Below, one piece after another: positions 1 through 9,192 of a stretch of 46,459 nt of DNA. The notes beneath the pieces were generated by a model that did no database searches, had not been told where the DNA came from, and was given only the letters and a program-made list of their open reading frames with translations. Each line of letters opens with the position of its first letter. Within the stretch, counting starts at the first letter, position 1. A program made the translations under genes and the position numbers. The stretch is taken from the NCBI GenBank assembly GCA_029884425.1, contig JAOUHV010000017.1, positions 1-46,459 of the forward strand, given 5' to 3'. This DNA comes from Gammaproteobacteria bacterium (GTDB lineage: Bacteria > Pseudomonadota > Gammaproteobacteria > S012-40).

Positions 1-1857
1 TTCGTTCAGCTTGATCATCGCCTCGTTAATTTGCTCCGCCCCTTGAGATTGGAAATGCATCGCTTGATGCACCGCCTCAAAACGCGGACTGAGCGTTTCT
101 ACCAGATCGATAATTTCCGACTGCTGTTTGCTGACGATCTGCACCTCGTTGACCCCGTGACGCACCAGATCGGTAAAGAAACGAATACTGTCAACTCCCA
201 CAGCAACCGAGTCCTGCATCTCGCGAATCATGTGCTCAATGTCCAGAGTCGATACCGCAGCCTGGTCGGCAAGGCGGCGAATTTCCACAGCGACCACCGC
301 AAAGCCACGACCAGATTCGCCGGCTTTTTCCGCCTCGATTGCCGCGTTTAGCGACAACAGATTGGTCTGATCGGCCACTTTGGAAATGGTAGTCACGACG
401 CCGCTGATGCTGGAGGCTTTTTCTTTAAGCAGTTCCAGTTTGTCACCCACGGTGACAACACCCTCGGCCAACTGGCGCATAATATTTTCCATGCGCGACA
501 AGCCAGCGTGACTGTCTTCTGCCGAATTGGAGGCGCGCTCTGCCACACGCCCCACTTCATCCATGGTGAGTACCAGATCTTTGGTGGTAGCAGAAATTTC
601 AGTCGCCGTCGCGGCGATGTCGTGCGTGGTTTGCGCCTGATTTTCTGCGGTTACTTCCAGTTGCGACATGGAGGCAGAAATTTCGGTGGCAGCGGCGGCC
701 AGTTGCACTCCAGAATGTTGAATCTGCGCGACCAGTTCGTTCAAACTTTGAATCATCCCTTGTACGCCCATCGCCAGCTTGGCGAAGGCATCTTCACCTT
801 CCATGTGGACGCTGGCGGTCAGATCCCCTTCGGCAACGTGATTAGCCACCTGTAGCAGCAAATCCACTTTTTGTTGCAATACATCAACTGCTTCACGTTT
901 CTCTTCAATCGAGCCACGAATGTAGTCGACCATCACCTGCAACCGAGTACCCAACTCACCGATCGCATCTTTACCATCAAAACCAACCGTAGCGCTGTAA
1001 TCCCCCTCAGCCACGCGATTGACCACCGCGAGCAGACTGTCCACTTTGGATTTCAATTCATTGGCGGTGGCATGTTCACGCTCGTGCGCGACGCTGATAT
1101 TGTCCGCCATGGTGTTGAAGACTTCACCCAAACGTCCCATTTCGTCATTGCTGTCCCATTCCATCCGTGCGTTTTCATCGCCTTCAGAACGAGATTGCAA
1201 TACTTCCATCATGTGACTGACTGGGCGATTAAACCAACGATTGATGAGCAGGTTGGCGATCAACAATCCAAGCGCAAACAAACCCAGGTTCATCGCGATG
1301 TTGAACAGGGTTTCTTCTTTGACTTTGGCATCCATTTCTTCCAGTGAGAAACTGACGCGCACTGCACCATTGACCGAACCTTCGGGCACTTCATGACAGG
1401 CCAGACAGTCAACGCCGCGGGTGTCGCGCGTCGCTTCAAACGGCGTCAGGATCGTCAATATCCGTCCTGTGTCGGTTTCGCTGACCACGGTTTGTGGCTC
1501 ACCTTGCAGTGCCAGGTTATCCAGATCATCCACCGCTTGGGCATCAGCTGAACCTGAACCGTATTGAATCGATACTGGTAGGCCGCGAATCACTCGCGCC
1601 TCTCGTACGTGATCACGCGACAGCAACTTTTCGCGCAGCAATCCTCGCTGATCCATCGTGCCAGTCAGCATCATGGTGTTCAGACTGTCGAAATACCAGG
1701 TGGTCAAGTCAGTGACCTGCTGCTTGGCAACGGAAAGCGCATATTGGCGCTCGCGGTCAACCGACACCAGGGTGCTCACCACCATTACGGCCAAAAAGAT
1801 AAGCGCAATGCTGATATTCAGCTTTGCGCGAATAGACAATCCACCAGAAAAAGCCAT
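1..1857 (-). CDS. WspA-like methyl-accepting chemotaxis protein with periplasmic c-type haem motif (partial, C-terminus off the left edge)
   Basis: Reading the minus strand from ATG at 1857 gives an open frame of 619 codons that is still open at base 1. Residues 12-33 and about 186-206 are membrane helices; the periplasmic part between them contains C151-L-A-C154-H155, a CXXCH c-type haem motif. Cytoplasmic HAMP-like repeats follow (two clear copies with the VAEGD pattern), then a signalling domain with the tip EAEKAGESGRGFAVVAVEIR. The part near the left edge (LSPRFEAVHQAM...GAEQINEA) resembles WspA-type receptors, which in pseudomonads feed the diguanylate cyclase WspR; that link is inference here. 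A strong ribosome-binding site, GGGAG, lies 5 nt before the ATG. The likely role is a redox, oxygen or nitric-oxide-responsive receptor. Downstream genes would lie beyond the left edge. Confidence 0.9.
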   Translation of the reverse strand, partial: MAFSGGLSIRAKLNISIALIFLAVMVVSTLVSVDRERQYALSVAKQQVTDLTTWYFDSLNTMMLTGTMDQRGLLREKLLSRDHVREARVIRGLPVSIQYGSGSADAQAVDDLDNLALQGEPQTVVSETDTGRILTILTPFEATRDTRGVDCLACHEVPEGSVNGAVRVSFSLEEMDAKVKEETLFNIAMNLGLFALGLLIANLLINRWFNRPVSHMMEVLQSRSEGDENARMEWDSNDEMGRLGEVFNTMADNISVAHEREHATANELKSKVDSLLAVVNRVAEGDYSATVGFDGKDAIGELGTRLQVMVDYIRGSIEEKREAVDVLQQKVDLLLQVANHVAEGDLTASVHMEGEDAFAKLAMGVQGMIQSLNELVAQIQHSGVQLAAAATEISASMSQLEVTAENQAQTTHDIAATATEISATTKDLVLTMDEVGRVAERASNSAEDSHAGLSRMENIMRQLAEGVVTVGDKLELLKEKASSISGVVTTISKVADQTNLLSLNAAIEAEKAGESGRGFAVVAVEIRRLADQAAVSTLDIEHMIREMQDSVAVGVDSIRFFTDLVRHGVNEVQIVSKQQSEIIDLVETLSPRFEAVHQAMHFQSQGAEQINEAMIKLNE

Positions 1858-1905
1858 GCCAGCTCCCTTTGCCACATTTTCTAACAAAATCATTGGGCTA
1901 CTGCG

Positions 1906-1931
1906 CTCCCAACCGGCTAGGCGGTTGAGAG
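1906..1931 (-). promoter_or_regulatory. 5' leader hairpin of the chemoreceptor gene
   Basis: On the minus strand, CTCTCAACCG pairs with CGGTTGGGAG (one G-U pair) around the loop CCTAGC, about 50 nt before the chemoreceptor start. No T-run follows, so it is not a terminator. I tested it against the GEMM cyclic-di-GMP riboswitch pattern and the conserved elements are absent. Function unknown. Confidence 0.35.
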
Positions 1932-1956
1932 CTAACAGTTAATCGGTCGCACAGGC

Positions 1957-1993
1957 AAAAAAATGAAATCGAATCCAGAAAATTGGATTCGAT
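1957..1993 (-). terminator. Rho-independent terminator after the Ig-like lipoprotein gene
   Basis: On the minus strand a 10-bp perfect stem, ATCGAATCCA with TGGATTCGAT around a 6-nt loop, is followed by TTC, A and seven Ts. It starts 7 nt after the stop codon of the lipoprotein gene, so the lipoprotein and the chemoreceptor downstream are probably separate transcription units. Confidence 0.8.
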
Positions 1994-1999
1994 GCTGAG

Positions 2000-4900
2000 T
2001 TACAGCGCTTTGCTGAATTGCAGATTGTAGGACGCACCGCCAATGGCTGACGCACCGGGTTCGGCCAAACCCTCCTTATGACCATACACCCGCAAGGTCA
2101 GGTTCCCGGCGTCCGGCGGCGAAATAAATTCGCAGCGCTGCACCGTGGACGGCAAGGCACTCGCCACTGCCGCAGAATCAGGTACCTGAGGACACAAATC
2201 ACCCGCCGAGTCGGAATACAAATTCATGTAGACCACTTCGGTTTGGCCGCTCATTGTCAACACGTAGCTTGTATTGGCCTCCAAACCTGCCAGTTTGTAA
2301 ATGCTTAGCGCATCCCCCATAGCCGCATTCGATGACACCATGCCGCTGACTGCAGCCGCCGCCGGCTGTAGTGTCTTTGCAGGATACGCCGTGCTACCTT
2401 CGTTTTCGTAGACTTCAGGCATCACCTGCAGCCTGTAAGGCACTCCACCCAGGTCATCAAGCACGCCAACGTATAACTTACCGCTACTGGTCAGGGCTCC
2501 ACAGGCCAAACTATTGCGATTCGCCGCCAGGGCCAAACAGGACTCACCAAAACTATAGGGCCGCTGCGCAACCCACAGACGGCTCTTATCCAGTCGCAAC
2601 GTAGCACCGTTGGCGGTCACCACCTTTACCGTGTAACGCCGATTCAGTGGCAACCCGTTGATCACATGGCTATACCGCTGGACCGGGTCCAATTCACGAA
2701 CAGAACTGATGTCATAGACCGCACCCTCTTGGAACGTACCGAGGCTGGGCAGTTCGGTCACGTTGATCTGCGTCGTTGACGAGACTGCACCGCCACTGCC
2801 GTCTTCGATAACCAGCGAAGTCGTTCCCACCCCCATGGCGGTCACACTACACAACTGGTTATCCACATCGAAAACGCTGCCTTGGGCAACCCCGATATTT
2901 GCCGTCATGCACAGCAAATCACTGGGCGTATTGCCCAGATTACCGTCAGCATTGACGTAGGTCACTGAAAAATCACGCACTTCACCAACCACCATGTTGA
3001 TCACCGCAGGCAACGATACCGATATGCTGGGTAGCCCCGCCGCGGTCACCTGCAGCACCAGATTTGCGACGTGATTGGTGTTAACCCGGGCGGAGACAAT
3101 CACATTGCCCGGCCCATTCAGCTGCAACACGCCGTTAATCACTTCCGCGACATTGGCATCGCTGGTTTGCCACTGTACCGAATATTCATAATCGGCCAGT
3201 ATCGAACCATCGGTACCAATCACTGTCAGGATCGGAGTCAGATAAATACCTGCTGGAAACTGACGGGCGGGCACCGGCAAATCAATCGCCACACTGGCCA
3301 CCCCCTTGGGAGCAATCTCGAACACCAGCGGATTACTGGGCACGCCTTCGTAAGTACCAACCAACGTCACATTGCCGATGTTGTAGCTAACAAATTCGCC
3401 CTTGGTGGTCACCGCCCCCATGCCCGGAGGATCCACTTGCCAACTGATCAGGTCGCTACGCAGATCGACCACAGGCTTGGCACCGTTGTAGTCCGCCCGC
3501 ACAGACAAGCCAACTTTTTCACCCAGCGACAACAGCGTCTTGCCACCCACGGCGCTCAATACCAGTTTGCTCGGTTTCATCGGCGTAACACTGATATCCG
3601 CAGTAGCCTGCAACGTACCCTTGGCCGTACCGGTCAATGTGGCTCCAATACGGGCAACCCCTTCCTTCAAACCGGTCACCTTGCCATCGGCAGCCACCGA
3701 CGCGAATTCCGCGCCGCTTTCCACCGACCTGGTGGCATCATAGGCAGGATCAGTGCGGTCGGTGTATATCGCGTTAACCATCAATTGCAGCACACCGCCC
3801 ACTGCCACCTGGGTGTCGGTTTTGTCGATTTCTATGCGCTCAATCGCTGCCGGCGTAATTTCTATCTTTTGCTCAACCGATTTGTCCTGATAGGTCAGCT
3901 TCAGCACCGCCGACTCATTCGCCCGCAGGCCGCGATAAAAGGTACCGCTCTCCGTCGTCACCCGCTCAAGGATGCCTGTTGGCGTCACCGTCCACAGCAC
4001 GTCAGGATTGCTGGTAATATCGTAACGAGTGTCGTCATTGACGTATTTGGCTTTTACCGTCAATCCAACTTCCTCGCCCTTGGGCCATTTCCAGATATTT
4101 TTGCTGGAAACCACACTGATGCTTTCCAACTGCGCGGGCACCACTTCAACCGACAGTTTGGCCTGTGCGCCGGCAAAATCCACTCCCAGATTACCTTCCC
4201 CTTCCTGATCTCCGCGCAATGCATACCCCGTCAACACACCATTCTCGCCGAACTTGCGCAGCAATTGGAAATTATCGGATAAATACTCGGAGACCGCCGC
4301 CCAGCGGGTCACATCCTGCGTGCGCCCCCCCTCGTAATGCGCAATCACTTTTACATCCACCTGCTGGTACAGGGGCAATTTGGTCAGGCTGGGGACAGTT
4401 ACAATCTCCAGCGACTTGGGGGTAATGCGTCCACCAAACCGCATCTGCCCCTGGTTCACGTCCACCTGGTATTCAAACGAATGATGGCCGCCTTCCGAGG
4501 GAAAAATATTGTTCAAAACCATCGACCCCGAACCCTCATTGAGGATTTGCGCAACACCCGAGGAAGAAATTGTGAATAACTCTGGATTGGTGGAATAGAA
4601 GAAATAGTTGTACGTCAAATCCTGCACGTACCGCTGTTTGGTCGCACCATATCCGCGTTCGAACCGACCGGTCAGACGCACTTCGCCATTGACCAACTGC
4701 GGCTCCAGAGCCATCAGATCCGCACGAACCAGTTTTACATCAAACCGTCCGACATATTTCTTGTCGGTGGTCATCAATTTGATGGTGCACTTGCTACCAT
4801 CGTTAGTGCCTCGCGTCTGCAGCAAGTTTTTCGATTTGTTCGGCCCTACGTAGGCACGCGCAACAGATTCATCATTGGTTTCCCACAAAACCTCGCCATC

Positions 4901-5101
4901 GTACGGACGGGAAGTACCGTCAGAATATTCCATCTTGGGCTGAAGCTGAACAATGTAACCGGAGGGAAGGCTGACCTCCTCGACGCCCAGGGTCAGACCG
5001 GTGGGCGTGGGCTCCATGACTTGTGATGTACCCAAACCGCAGGCCGACAACAGCAGCAACAGCGCTAATCCGAGAATTCGAGAGATGACTGACATATGCA
5101 T
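2000..5101 (-). CDS. Large lipoprotein with bacterial Ig-like (Big2-type) repeats
   Basis: The product is about 1033 residues. It begins with a short positive segment, a hydrophobic stretch and the lipobox LLSAC followed by GLG, so it should be lipidated and kept at the cell envelope. The body is a chain of beta-rich repeats; the clearest (AIERIEIDKTDTQVAVGG then ASVAADGKVTGLKEG) has the Big2 pattern of variable spacer, V/A-S-V, G-x-V-T-G-x-x-x-G. A different C-terminal region begins near PSLGTFQEGAVYD and has paired cysteines. Such proteins are usually adhesins or surface-displayed scaffolds; no enzyme motif is visible. An AGGTGGG site at 5115-5121 is 13 nt before ATG 5101 and 7 nt before an in-frame GTG at 5107, so the start may be the GTG or ATG 5095. 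Its own terminator separates it from the chemoreceptor. Confidence 0.8.
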   Translation of the reverse strand: MHMSVISRILGLALLLLLSACGLGTSQVMEPTPTGLTLGVEEVSLPSGYIVQLQPKMEYSDGTSRPYDGEVLWETNDESVARAYVGPNKSKNLLQTRGTNDGSKCTIKLMTTDKKYVGRFDVKLVRADLMALEPQLVNGEVRLTGRFERGYGATKQRYVQDLTYNYFFYSTNPELFTISSSGVAQILNEGSGSMVLNNIFPSEGGHHSFEYQVDVNQGQMRFGGRITPKSLEIVTVPSLTKLPLYQQVDVKVIAHYEGGRTQDVTRWAAVSEYLSDNFQLLRKFGENGVLTGYALRGDQEGEGNLGVDFAGAQAKLSVEVVPAQLESISVVSSKNIWKWPKGEEVGLTVKAKYVNDDTRYDITSNPDVLWTVTPTGILERVTTESGTFYRGLRANESAVLKLTYQDKSVEQKIEITPAAIERIEIDKTDTQVAVGGVLQLMVNAIYTDRTDPAYDATRSVESGAEFASVAADGKVTGLKEGVARIGATLTGTAKGTLQATADISVTPMKPSKLVLSAVGGKTLLSLGEKVGLSVRADYNGAKPVVDLRSDLISWQVDPPGMGAVTTKGEFVSYNIGNVTLVGTYEGVPSNPLVFEIAPKGVASVAIDLPVPARQFPAGIYLTPILTVIGTDGSILADYEYSVQWQTSDANVAEVINGVLQLNGPGNVIVSARVNTNHVANLVLQVTAAGLPSISVSLPAVINMVVGEVRDFSVTYVNADGNLGNTPSDLLCMTANIGVAQGSVFDVDNQLCSVTAMGVGTTSLVIEDGSGGAVSSTTQINVTELPSLGTFQEGAVYDISSVRELDPVQRYSHVINGLPLNRRYTVKVVTANGATLRLDKSRLWVAQRPYSFGESCLALAANRNSLACGALTSSGKLYVGVLDDLGGVPYRLQVMPEVYENEGSTAYPAKTLQPAAAAVSGMVSSNAAMGDALSIYKLAGLEANTSYVLTMSGQTEVVYMNLYSDSAGDLCPQVPDSAAVASALPSTVQRCEFISPPDAGNLTLRVYGHKEGLAEPGASAIGGASYNLQFSKAL

Positions 5102-5277
5102 GAGCACCAAAATAACCCACCTGACTTAGGGAAACCTTATTTTACTGGATATGCACCCGGGCGCTACTGACGTTTTTACCTGACACCCCATGGCAAAACT
5201 CGCCCTCAGACACTCAAGCACGCCCCACTTTGACACGATAAACACCGTGAATTGTACGCCAACGACCGGGAAGCGCC

Positions 5278-5535
5278 ATGAGTACCGTACACAATTATTA
5301 CGAAAACCTGGTATTCAGCCAGATTCGCAAGCAAACTGCGCAACTGAACCTGATTTTGGATCAAGAACAGTTCGAGGACGCTGCCTGCCTGGCATTAAAC
5401 CGCCTGCCGCCGCGCTATGTCCGTTTTGACGTTGATACCACGTTTTACCTCAGCTATGACGAAATGATGGACATCGAACGACGCGTGGTAGCTGCCGTGA
5501 CCGAAGCATTAGCCATCGTTCGGCAGCCGTCCTGA
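5278..5535 (+). CDS. ComFB-family (late competence development) protein
   Basis: This 85-residue protein has the family signature CLALNRLPPRYVRFDVD, followed by a long amphipathic helix. ComFB-type proteins are small cytoplasmic proteins; some cyanobacterial members have been reported as cyclic-di-nucleotide receptors, but I cannot assign a ligand here. GGGAAG lies 5 nt before the ATG. A good -35-like TTGACA sits about 50 nt upstream, with no convincing -10. It stands alone, about 130 bp before tal, with no competence genes nearby. Confidence 0.75.
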   Translation: MSTVHNYYENLVFSQIRKQTAQLNLILDQEQFEDAACLALNRLPPRYVRFDVDTTFYLSYDEMMDIERRVVAAVTEALAIVRQPS

Positions 5536-5669
5536 GGCTACCGTGCACCATATTTGCAACCCAATAATTAACCGGGCAACGACTAAACTACTCTAAGACA
5601 TTAAAGTCTAACTTAGCCCCGTCGACGTAGTTGCTCAGCAAACCCGTAATCAAGCGCAAGGAATCAACC

Positions 5670-6797
5670 ATGACACGCAACGCACTCAAACAACTTCGAA
5701 AATTTGAACAAAGCTTCTGGTTCGACAATATCCAGCGCAGCATGCTGGACAACGGCGACATCGAACGCATGATCGCAGATCAGGATCTGCGCGGCATCAC
5801 CTCCAACCCATCCATTTTCGAAAAAGCCATTACCAGCGGCAGCGACTACGACAGCCAAATCCGTCAGTTGCTGCGGGAAAAACCCAGCGCCGACAACCGC
5901 GCATTTTTCTTCGAACTGGCCATTCGCGACATCCAGGGCGCGGCTGACAAACTGCGCGGCGTGTATGATCAAAGCAAGGGTCTGGACGGTTACGTCAGCC
6001 TGGAAGTCTCACCCGACCTGGCACACAACACTCAGGCCAGCATTGACGAAGCCCGCGAGCTGTTCCGCCGCATTAACCGCCCCAACGCGATGATTAAAAT
6101 TCCTGCCACCAAGGCTGGCATTCCGGTCATCGAGCAACTGATCGCCGACGGCATTCACGTCAACGCCACGCTGCTGTTCTCGGTGGAACGTTATGTCGAA
6201 GTGGCCAAAGCCTACATCCGTGGCCTGCAAGCCCGCAAACAACGCAGCGAATCACTGGCCGTCGCCTCGGTCGCCAGCTTCTTCGTCAGTCGCGTCGACA
6301 GCAAACTTGACCCACTGCTGGACAAATGCGCCGGCAAAACTGCGGCTCATGATGCGTTGCATGGCCAGATCGCCGTCCTCAACGCCAAAGCCGCCTACGT
6401 CGAATATCAAAAACTGTTCGACGGCAAAGACTTCGCTGCACTGAAATCCGCAGGCGCAGTACCTCAGCGTCTGCTGTGGGCCAGCACCGGCACCAAAAAT
6501 GCGGCTTACAGCGATGTGCTGTACATCGAACAACTGATCGGTCCACACACCGTCAACACCATTCCGCCAGCGACCGCCAAAGCGTTCCACGAGCACGGCA
6601 ATGCCGCCAACACCCTGATGCAAAATTTGGCTCAGGCACCGGCGCAATTCGGTCAACTGGCCAAGCTGGGCATCGACATGAACAAGGCCATGCAGGAGTT
6701 GGAAGACGAGGGTGTGTCCACGTTTGCCAAATCGTTTGACAATCTGCTCGCCGCCATAGGTGAAAAGCGCAACAAATTAGCGCAAAATGCCGCTTGA
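5670..6797 (+). CDS. tal: Transaldolase
   Basis: Transaldolase moves a dihydroxyacetone unit between sugar phosphates in the non-oxidative pentose phosphate pathway (sedoheptulose 7-phosphate plus glyceraldehyde 3-phosphate to erythrose 4-phosphate plus fructose 6-phosphate). The 375-residue length fits the longer bacterial class (about 360-380 residues). Diagnostic pieces are GITSNPSIFEKAI (about 42-54), SLEVSPDLAHNT (110-121) and MIKIPATKAGIPVIEQL, where K143 is the expected Schiff-base lysine. AAGGA lies 7 nt before the ATG. An upstream in-frame extension exists but lacks a ribosome-binding site. It is the first gene of tal-pgl-glk-apaG, followed by a hairpin before pgl. Confidence 0.95.
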   Translation: MTRNALKQLRKFEQSFWFDNIQRSMLDNGDIERMIADQDLRGITSNPSIFEKAITSGSDYDSQIRQLLREKPSADNRAFFFELAIRDIQGAADKLRGVYDQSKGLDGYVSLEVSPDLAHNTQASIDEARELFRRINRPNAMIKIPATKAGIPVIEQLIADGIHVNATLLFSVERYVEVAKAYIRGLQARKQRSESLAVASVASFFVSRVDSKLDPLLDKCAGKTAAHDALHGQIAVLNAKAAYVEYQKLFDGKDFAALKSAGAVPQRLLWASTGTKNAAYSDVLYIEQLIGPHTVNTIPPATAKAFHEHGNAANTLMQNLAQAPAQFGQLAKLGIDMNKAMQELEDEGVSTFAKSFDNLLAAIGEKRNKLAQNAA

Positions 6798-6807
6798 ACC
6801 GAACCAC

Positions 6808-6831
6808 CGATCCCGCCACCAGGCGGGATCG
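6808..6831 (+). promoter_or_regulatory. Intercistronic hairpin between tal and pgl
   Basis: A perfect 10-bp inverted repeat, CGATCCCGCC and GGCGGGATCG around the loop ACCA, begins 11 nt after the tal stop and ends just before the AGGAG site for pgl. No T-run follows. It probably stabilises the tal 3' end or partly attenuates transcription, giving more tal than pgl-glk message. Confidence 0.6.
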
Positions 6832-6856
6832 GCCTAATAGGAGTCTCAACATCGAC

Positions 6857-7588
6857 ATGGAAAGCCAACTGCGAATTTTTGCTGGCATCGAACAACTCAA
6901 CCAAGCCGCCGCCGAACTGTGGCTAAGTCTGGCCCAACAAGCCATCGCCCAACGTGGCAGCTTTCACATCGCCCTGTCCGGTGGCAGCACTCCAAAGCTG
7001 CTGTACCAGCGCATCGCCACACTGGCCAATGCCGAGCTGCTGCAACACAGCCATTTTTACTTTGGCGACGAGCGCTGCGTACCACCGGATCACCCGGACA
7101 GCAACTACCGCATGGCAAGGGAAGCGTTGTTTGACCGCGCAGCCATTCCTGCCGCCAATATTCATCGCATCGACGCCGAATTGCCTGCAGCGCAGGCCGC
7201 GCAGCGCTACCAGGCGCTGCTGCAGCGCCAGCTTCCCAGCGTCGACGGCATGGGCTGCTTCGACCTGATTTTGCTGGGCATGGGCGAAGACGGCCACACT
7301 GCCTCACTGTTCCCCGGCACCACCGCCCTGAGCGAACAACACAACTGGGTCTGCGCCAACGAAGTGCCACAACTTCACACCTGGCGCATCACCTTCAGCT
7401 ATCCGTTGATCAACCATGCCCGCCATGTCGCCATTCTTTCCGCCGGCGCCGGAAAGGCCGAGGTCATGCGTCAGGTCCACCAGCACAGCCAGCAGCCGCC
7501 CTATCCGATCGAGAACATCCGCGCCAGCCACACATTGCACTGGTTGCTCGACCACGCGGCCGCCAGCCGCCTGGAACCTCAGTCATGA
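6857..7588 (+). CDS. pgl: 6-phosphogluconolactonase
   Basis: This enzyme hydrolyses 6-phosphogluconolactone to 6-phosphogluconate in the oxidative pentose phosphate and Entner-Doudoroff pathways. The 243-residue product has the SGGSTPKLLYQRIA phosphate-binding segment (41-54), FGDERCVPPDHPDSNYRMA (69-87) and GMGEDGHTASLFPGT, all typical of the DevB/NagB-like lactonase fold. ATG 6857 is preceded by AGGAG at a long 13-nt spacing; the open frame extends upstream into the tal 3' end, but that part is not conserved-looking. The stop overlaps the glk start by 4 nt (ATGA), indicating translational coupling. Confidence 0.93.
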   Translation: MESQLRIFAGIEQLNQAAAELWLSLAQQAIAQRGSFHIALSGGSTPKLLYQRIATLANAELLQHSHFYFGDERCVPPDHPDSNYRMAREALFDRAAIPAANIHRIDAELPAAQAAQRYQALLQRQLPSVDGMGCFDLILLGMGEDGHTASLFPGTTALSEQHNWVCANEVPQLHTWRITFSYPLINHARHVAILSAGAGKAEVMRQVHQHSQQPPYPIENIRASHTLHWLLDHAAASRLEPQS

Positions 7589-8571
7589 GTTTGCGGCTGG
7601 CCGCTGACATTGGCGGCACCCGCAGTCGGATATTGGTCAAAGACGTCCAGCAGCGCGAGATCTGGCGACAAAGCTACCCCAGCGCCAACTACGCCAGCCT
7701 CACCCAACTGCTGCGCGAAGTCATTGCCCAAACCGGCCCGATTGATGCCGCCTGCCTGGCGGTCGCCGGCCCGGTCAACCCAACCAGGGAGGGACAGCAG
7801 GCCCAGGTCACCAACCTGCCCTGGCTGCTGGACAGCGAGCAGCTCAAGGCTGAACTCAACATCCCCTGGCTACTGCTGATCAACGATTTTGCTGCCGTCG
7901 GCTACGGCCTGGATGAACTGGCCGAATCCGACCTGCTCACCTTGCAACCCGGAAAACCTCAGCCAAACGCGCCACGGGCGCTGATCGGCGCAGGCACCGG
8001 TCTGGGGCAAGCCCTGCTACTGCCGCAACCACAGGGATACCGGGTACACGCCACCGAAGGTGGTCATGTGGACTTCGCCCCCAACAATGCCCTGCAGCAG
8101 GAATTGCTGACTACTCTGAATCAGCGCTACCCACACGTGTCGGTGGAGCGCGTCCTGTCCGGGCCGGGACTCGTCGCCATTTTTTCGTTTCTCGCCGATC
8201 GGGCGGCGCTGCCGTCTGACGCCCTGGAGGCCATACTCAGCCAGGACGACGCCGCCGCCCACATCAGCCACCTGGCCAACCAGCAACAGCATCCGCTGGC
8301 GCGACAGGCGCTGGACATGTTCGTGCAAATCTATGGCGCTCAAGCAGGCAATCTGGCCCTGAGCGTGCTACCCTATGGTGGTCTGTACATCGCCGGTGGA
8401 ATTGCCGCTAAGATACTGCCCCGACTACAAAAAGGGGATTTTATGGCGGCGTTTCTGCACAAGGGGCGGATGAACAAGTTACTGACCCAGATCCCGGTCA
8501 ACATCGTGCTCAATCCAGACGTAGGTCTGCTGGGCGCACTCAAATTAGCCAGCTCACGCCAACGACCATGA
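7585..8571 (+). CDS. glk: Glucokinase
   Basis: Glucokinase phosphorylates glucose with ATP. The 328-residue length matches the proteobacterial Glk family. The N-terminal phosphate loop LAADIGGTRSR (5-15), the adenosine-binding LIGAGTGLGQALL (about 133-145) and the E-G-G-H-V-D-F-A-P segment with the family's conserved Glu-His pair are all present. It is not a ROK-type kinase because the ROK zinc motif is missing. It overlaps pgl by 4 nt at the 5' end and apaG by 4 nt at the 3' end. With pgl and tal it routes glucose to glucose 6-phosphate, the lactone and the pentose phosphates; zwf is not in the window. Confidence 0.94.
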   Translation: MSLRLAADIGGTRSRILVKDVQQREIWRQSYPSANYASLTQLLREVIAQTGPIDAACLAVAGPVNPTREGQQAQVTNLPWLLDSEQLKAELNIPWLLLINDFAAVGYGLDELAESDLLTLQPGKPQPNAPRALIGAGTGLGQALLLPQPQGYRVHATEGGHVDFAPNNALQQELLTTLNQRYPHVSVERVLSGPGLVAIFSFLADRAALPSDALEAILSQDDAAAHISHLANQQQHPLARQALDMFVQIYGAQAGNLALSVLPYGGLYIAGGIAAKILPRLQKGDFMAAFLHKGRMNKLLTQIPVNIVLNPDVGLLGALKLASSRQRP

Positions 8572-8951
8572 TTCAGCAGAAAATTTACGATATCCAGGTA
8601 CACGTCAAACCCCAATACCTGCCCGACCAGTCGTCACCGACATTGGGCCGGTACACTTTCGCCTACACCGTCACCATCACCAACACCGGCAACCAGGCCG
8701 CACGCCTGCTCAGCCGCCACTGGATCATCACCGACGCCACCGGCAAGGTGCAGGAAACCCGAGGTGAAGGTGTGGTCGGAGAAACCCCCTATTTGCGTCC
8801 CGGCGACAGCTACGAGTACACCAGCGGCACCGTCATGGACAGCCCGGTCGGCTGCATGGAAGGCAGCTACCAGATGCTGGCAGACGACGGCATCCAGTTC
8901 GACGCCACCATCCCTGCCTTTACCCTGAGCATCCCCCGAGCCCTGCACTAG
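8568..8951 (+). CDS. apaG: ApaG domain protein
   Basis: ApaG is a 125-130-residue beta-sandwich protein (this one is 127) whose biochemical role remains unsettled. The family signature is complete: YTFAYTVTITNTG, LLSRHWIITDATGK, GEGVVGETPYLRPGDSYEYTSG and the G-x-M-x-G-S-Y pattern near the C-terminus. The start overlaps the glk stop (ATGA), so it is co-translated with glk. In many gammaproteobacteria apaG sits beside ksgA and apaH; its position behind glucokinase here is a different arrangement. Confidence 0.93.
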   Translation: MIQQKIYDIQVHVKPQYLPDQSSPTLGRYTFAYTVTITNTGNQAARLLSRHWIITDATGKVQETRGEGVVGETPYLRPGDSYEYTSGTVMDSPVGCMEGSYQMLADDGIQFDATIPAFTLSIPRALH

Positions 8952-9192
8952 TTCACATTCCGCATAAACACTGCCTCCAGCCCCTTAAACCTTGGAAAGT
9001 CGCTGCCGCTAACGGCCTAGAACCCTTGTTGTTTGGACCAGCTGGAGAGCGAGTGCTAAACACCCAACGCCCGTTTTTGATCGACGACCCTGCGTCGTCG
9101 CTGCCAGAGACACCTCGTCTGATGATGCCCTGTGGCGTCAGGCTGGCGCACATCGGTTCGCCAAATCTCGTCAAACACCACAAGGATCCGTG

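Noticed and set aside
1858-1993. Cyclic-di-GMP riboswitch in the chemoreceptor leader
   Set aside because: The hairpin is present, but the conserved GEMM segments around the two stems are missing.
3071-4282. Long plus-strand open frame of 403 codons opposite the Ig-like lipoprotein
   Set aside because: It lies fully inside the lipoprotein gene on the other strand, is rich in His, Arg and Gln as expected for a codon-bias shadow, and has no ribosome-binding site or recognisable motif.
9082-9100. Short inverted repeat CGACGAC/GTCGTCG between apaG and the HD-GYP gene as a terminator
   Set aside because: Stem of 7 bp without a T-run on either strand; the rest of this 241-bp gap shows nothing clear.
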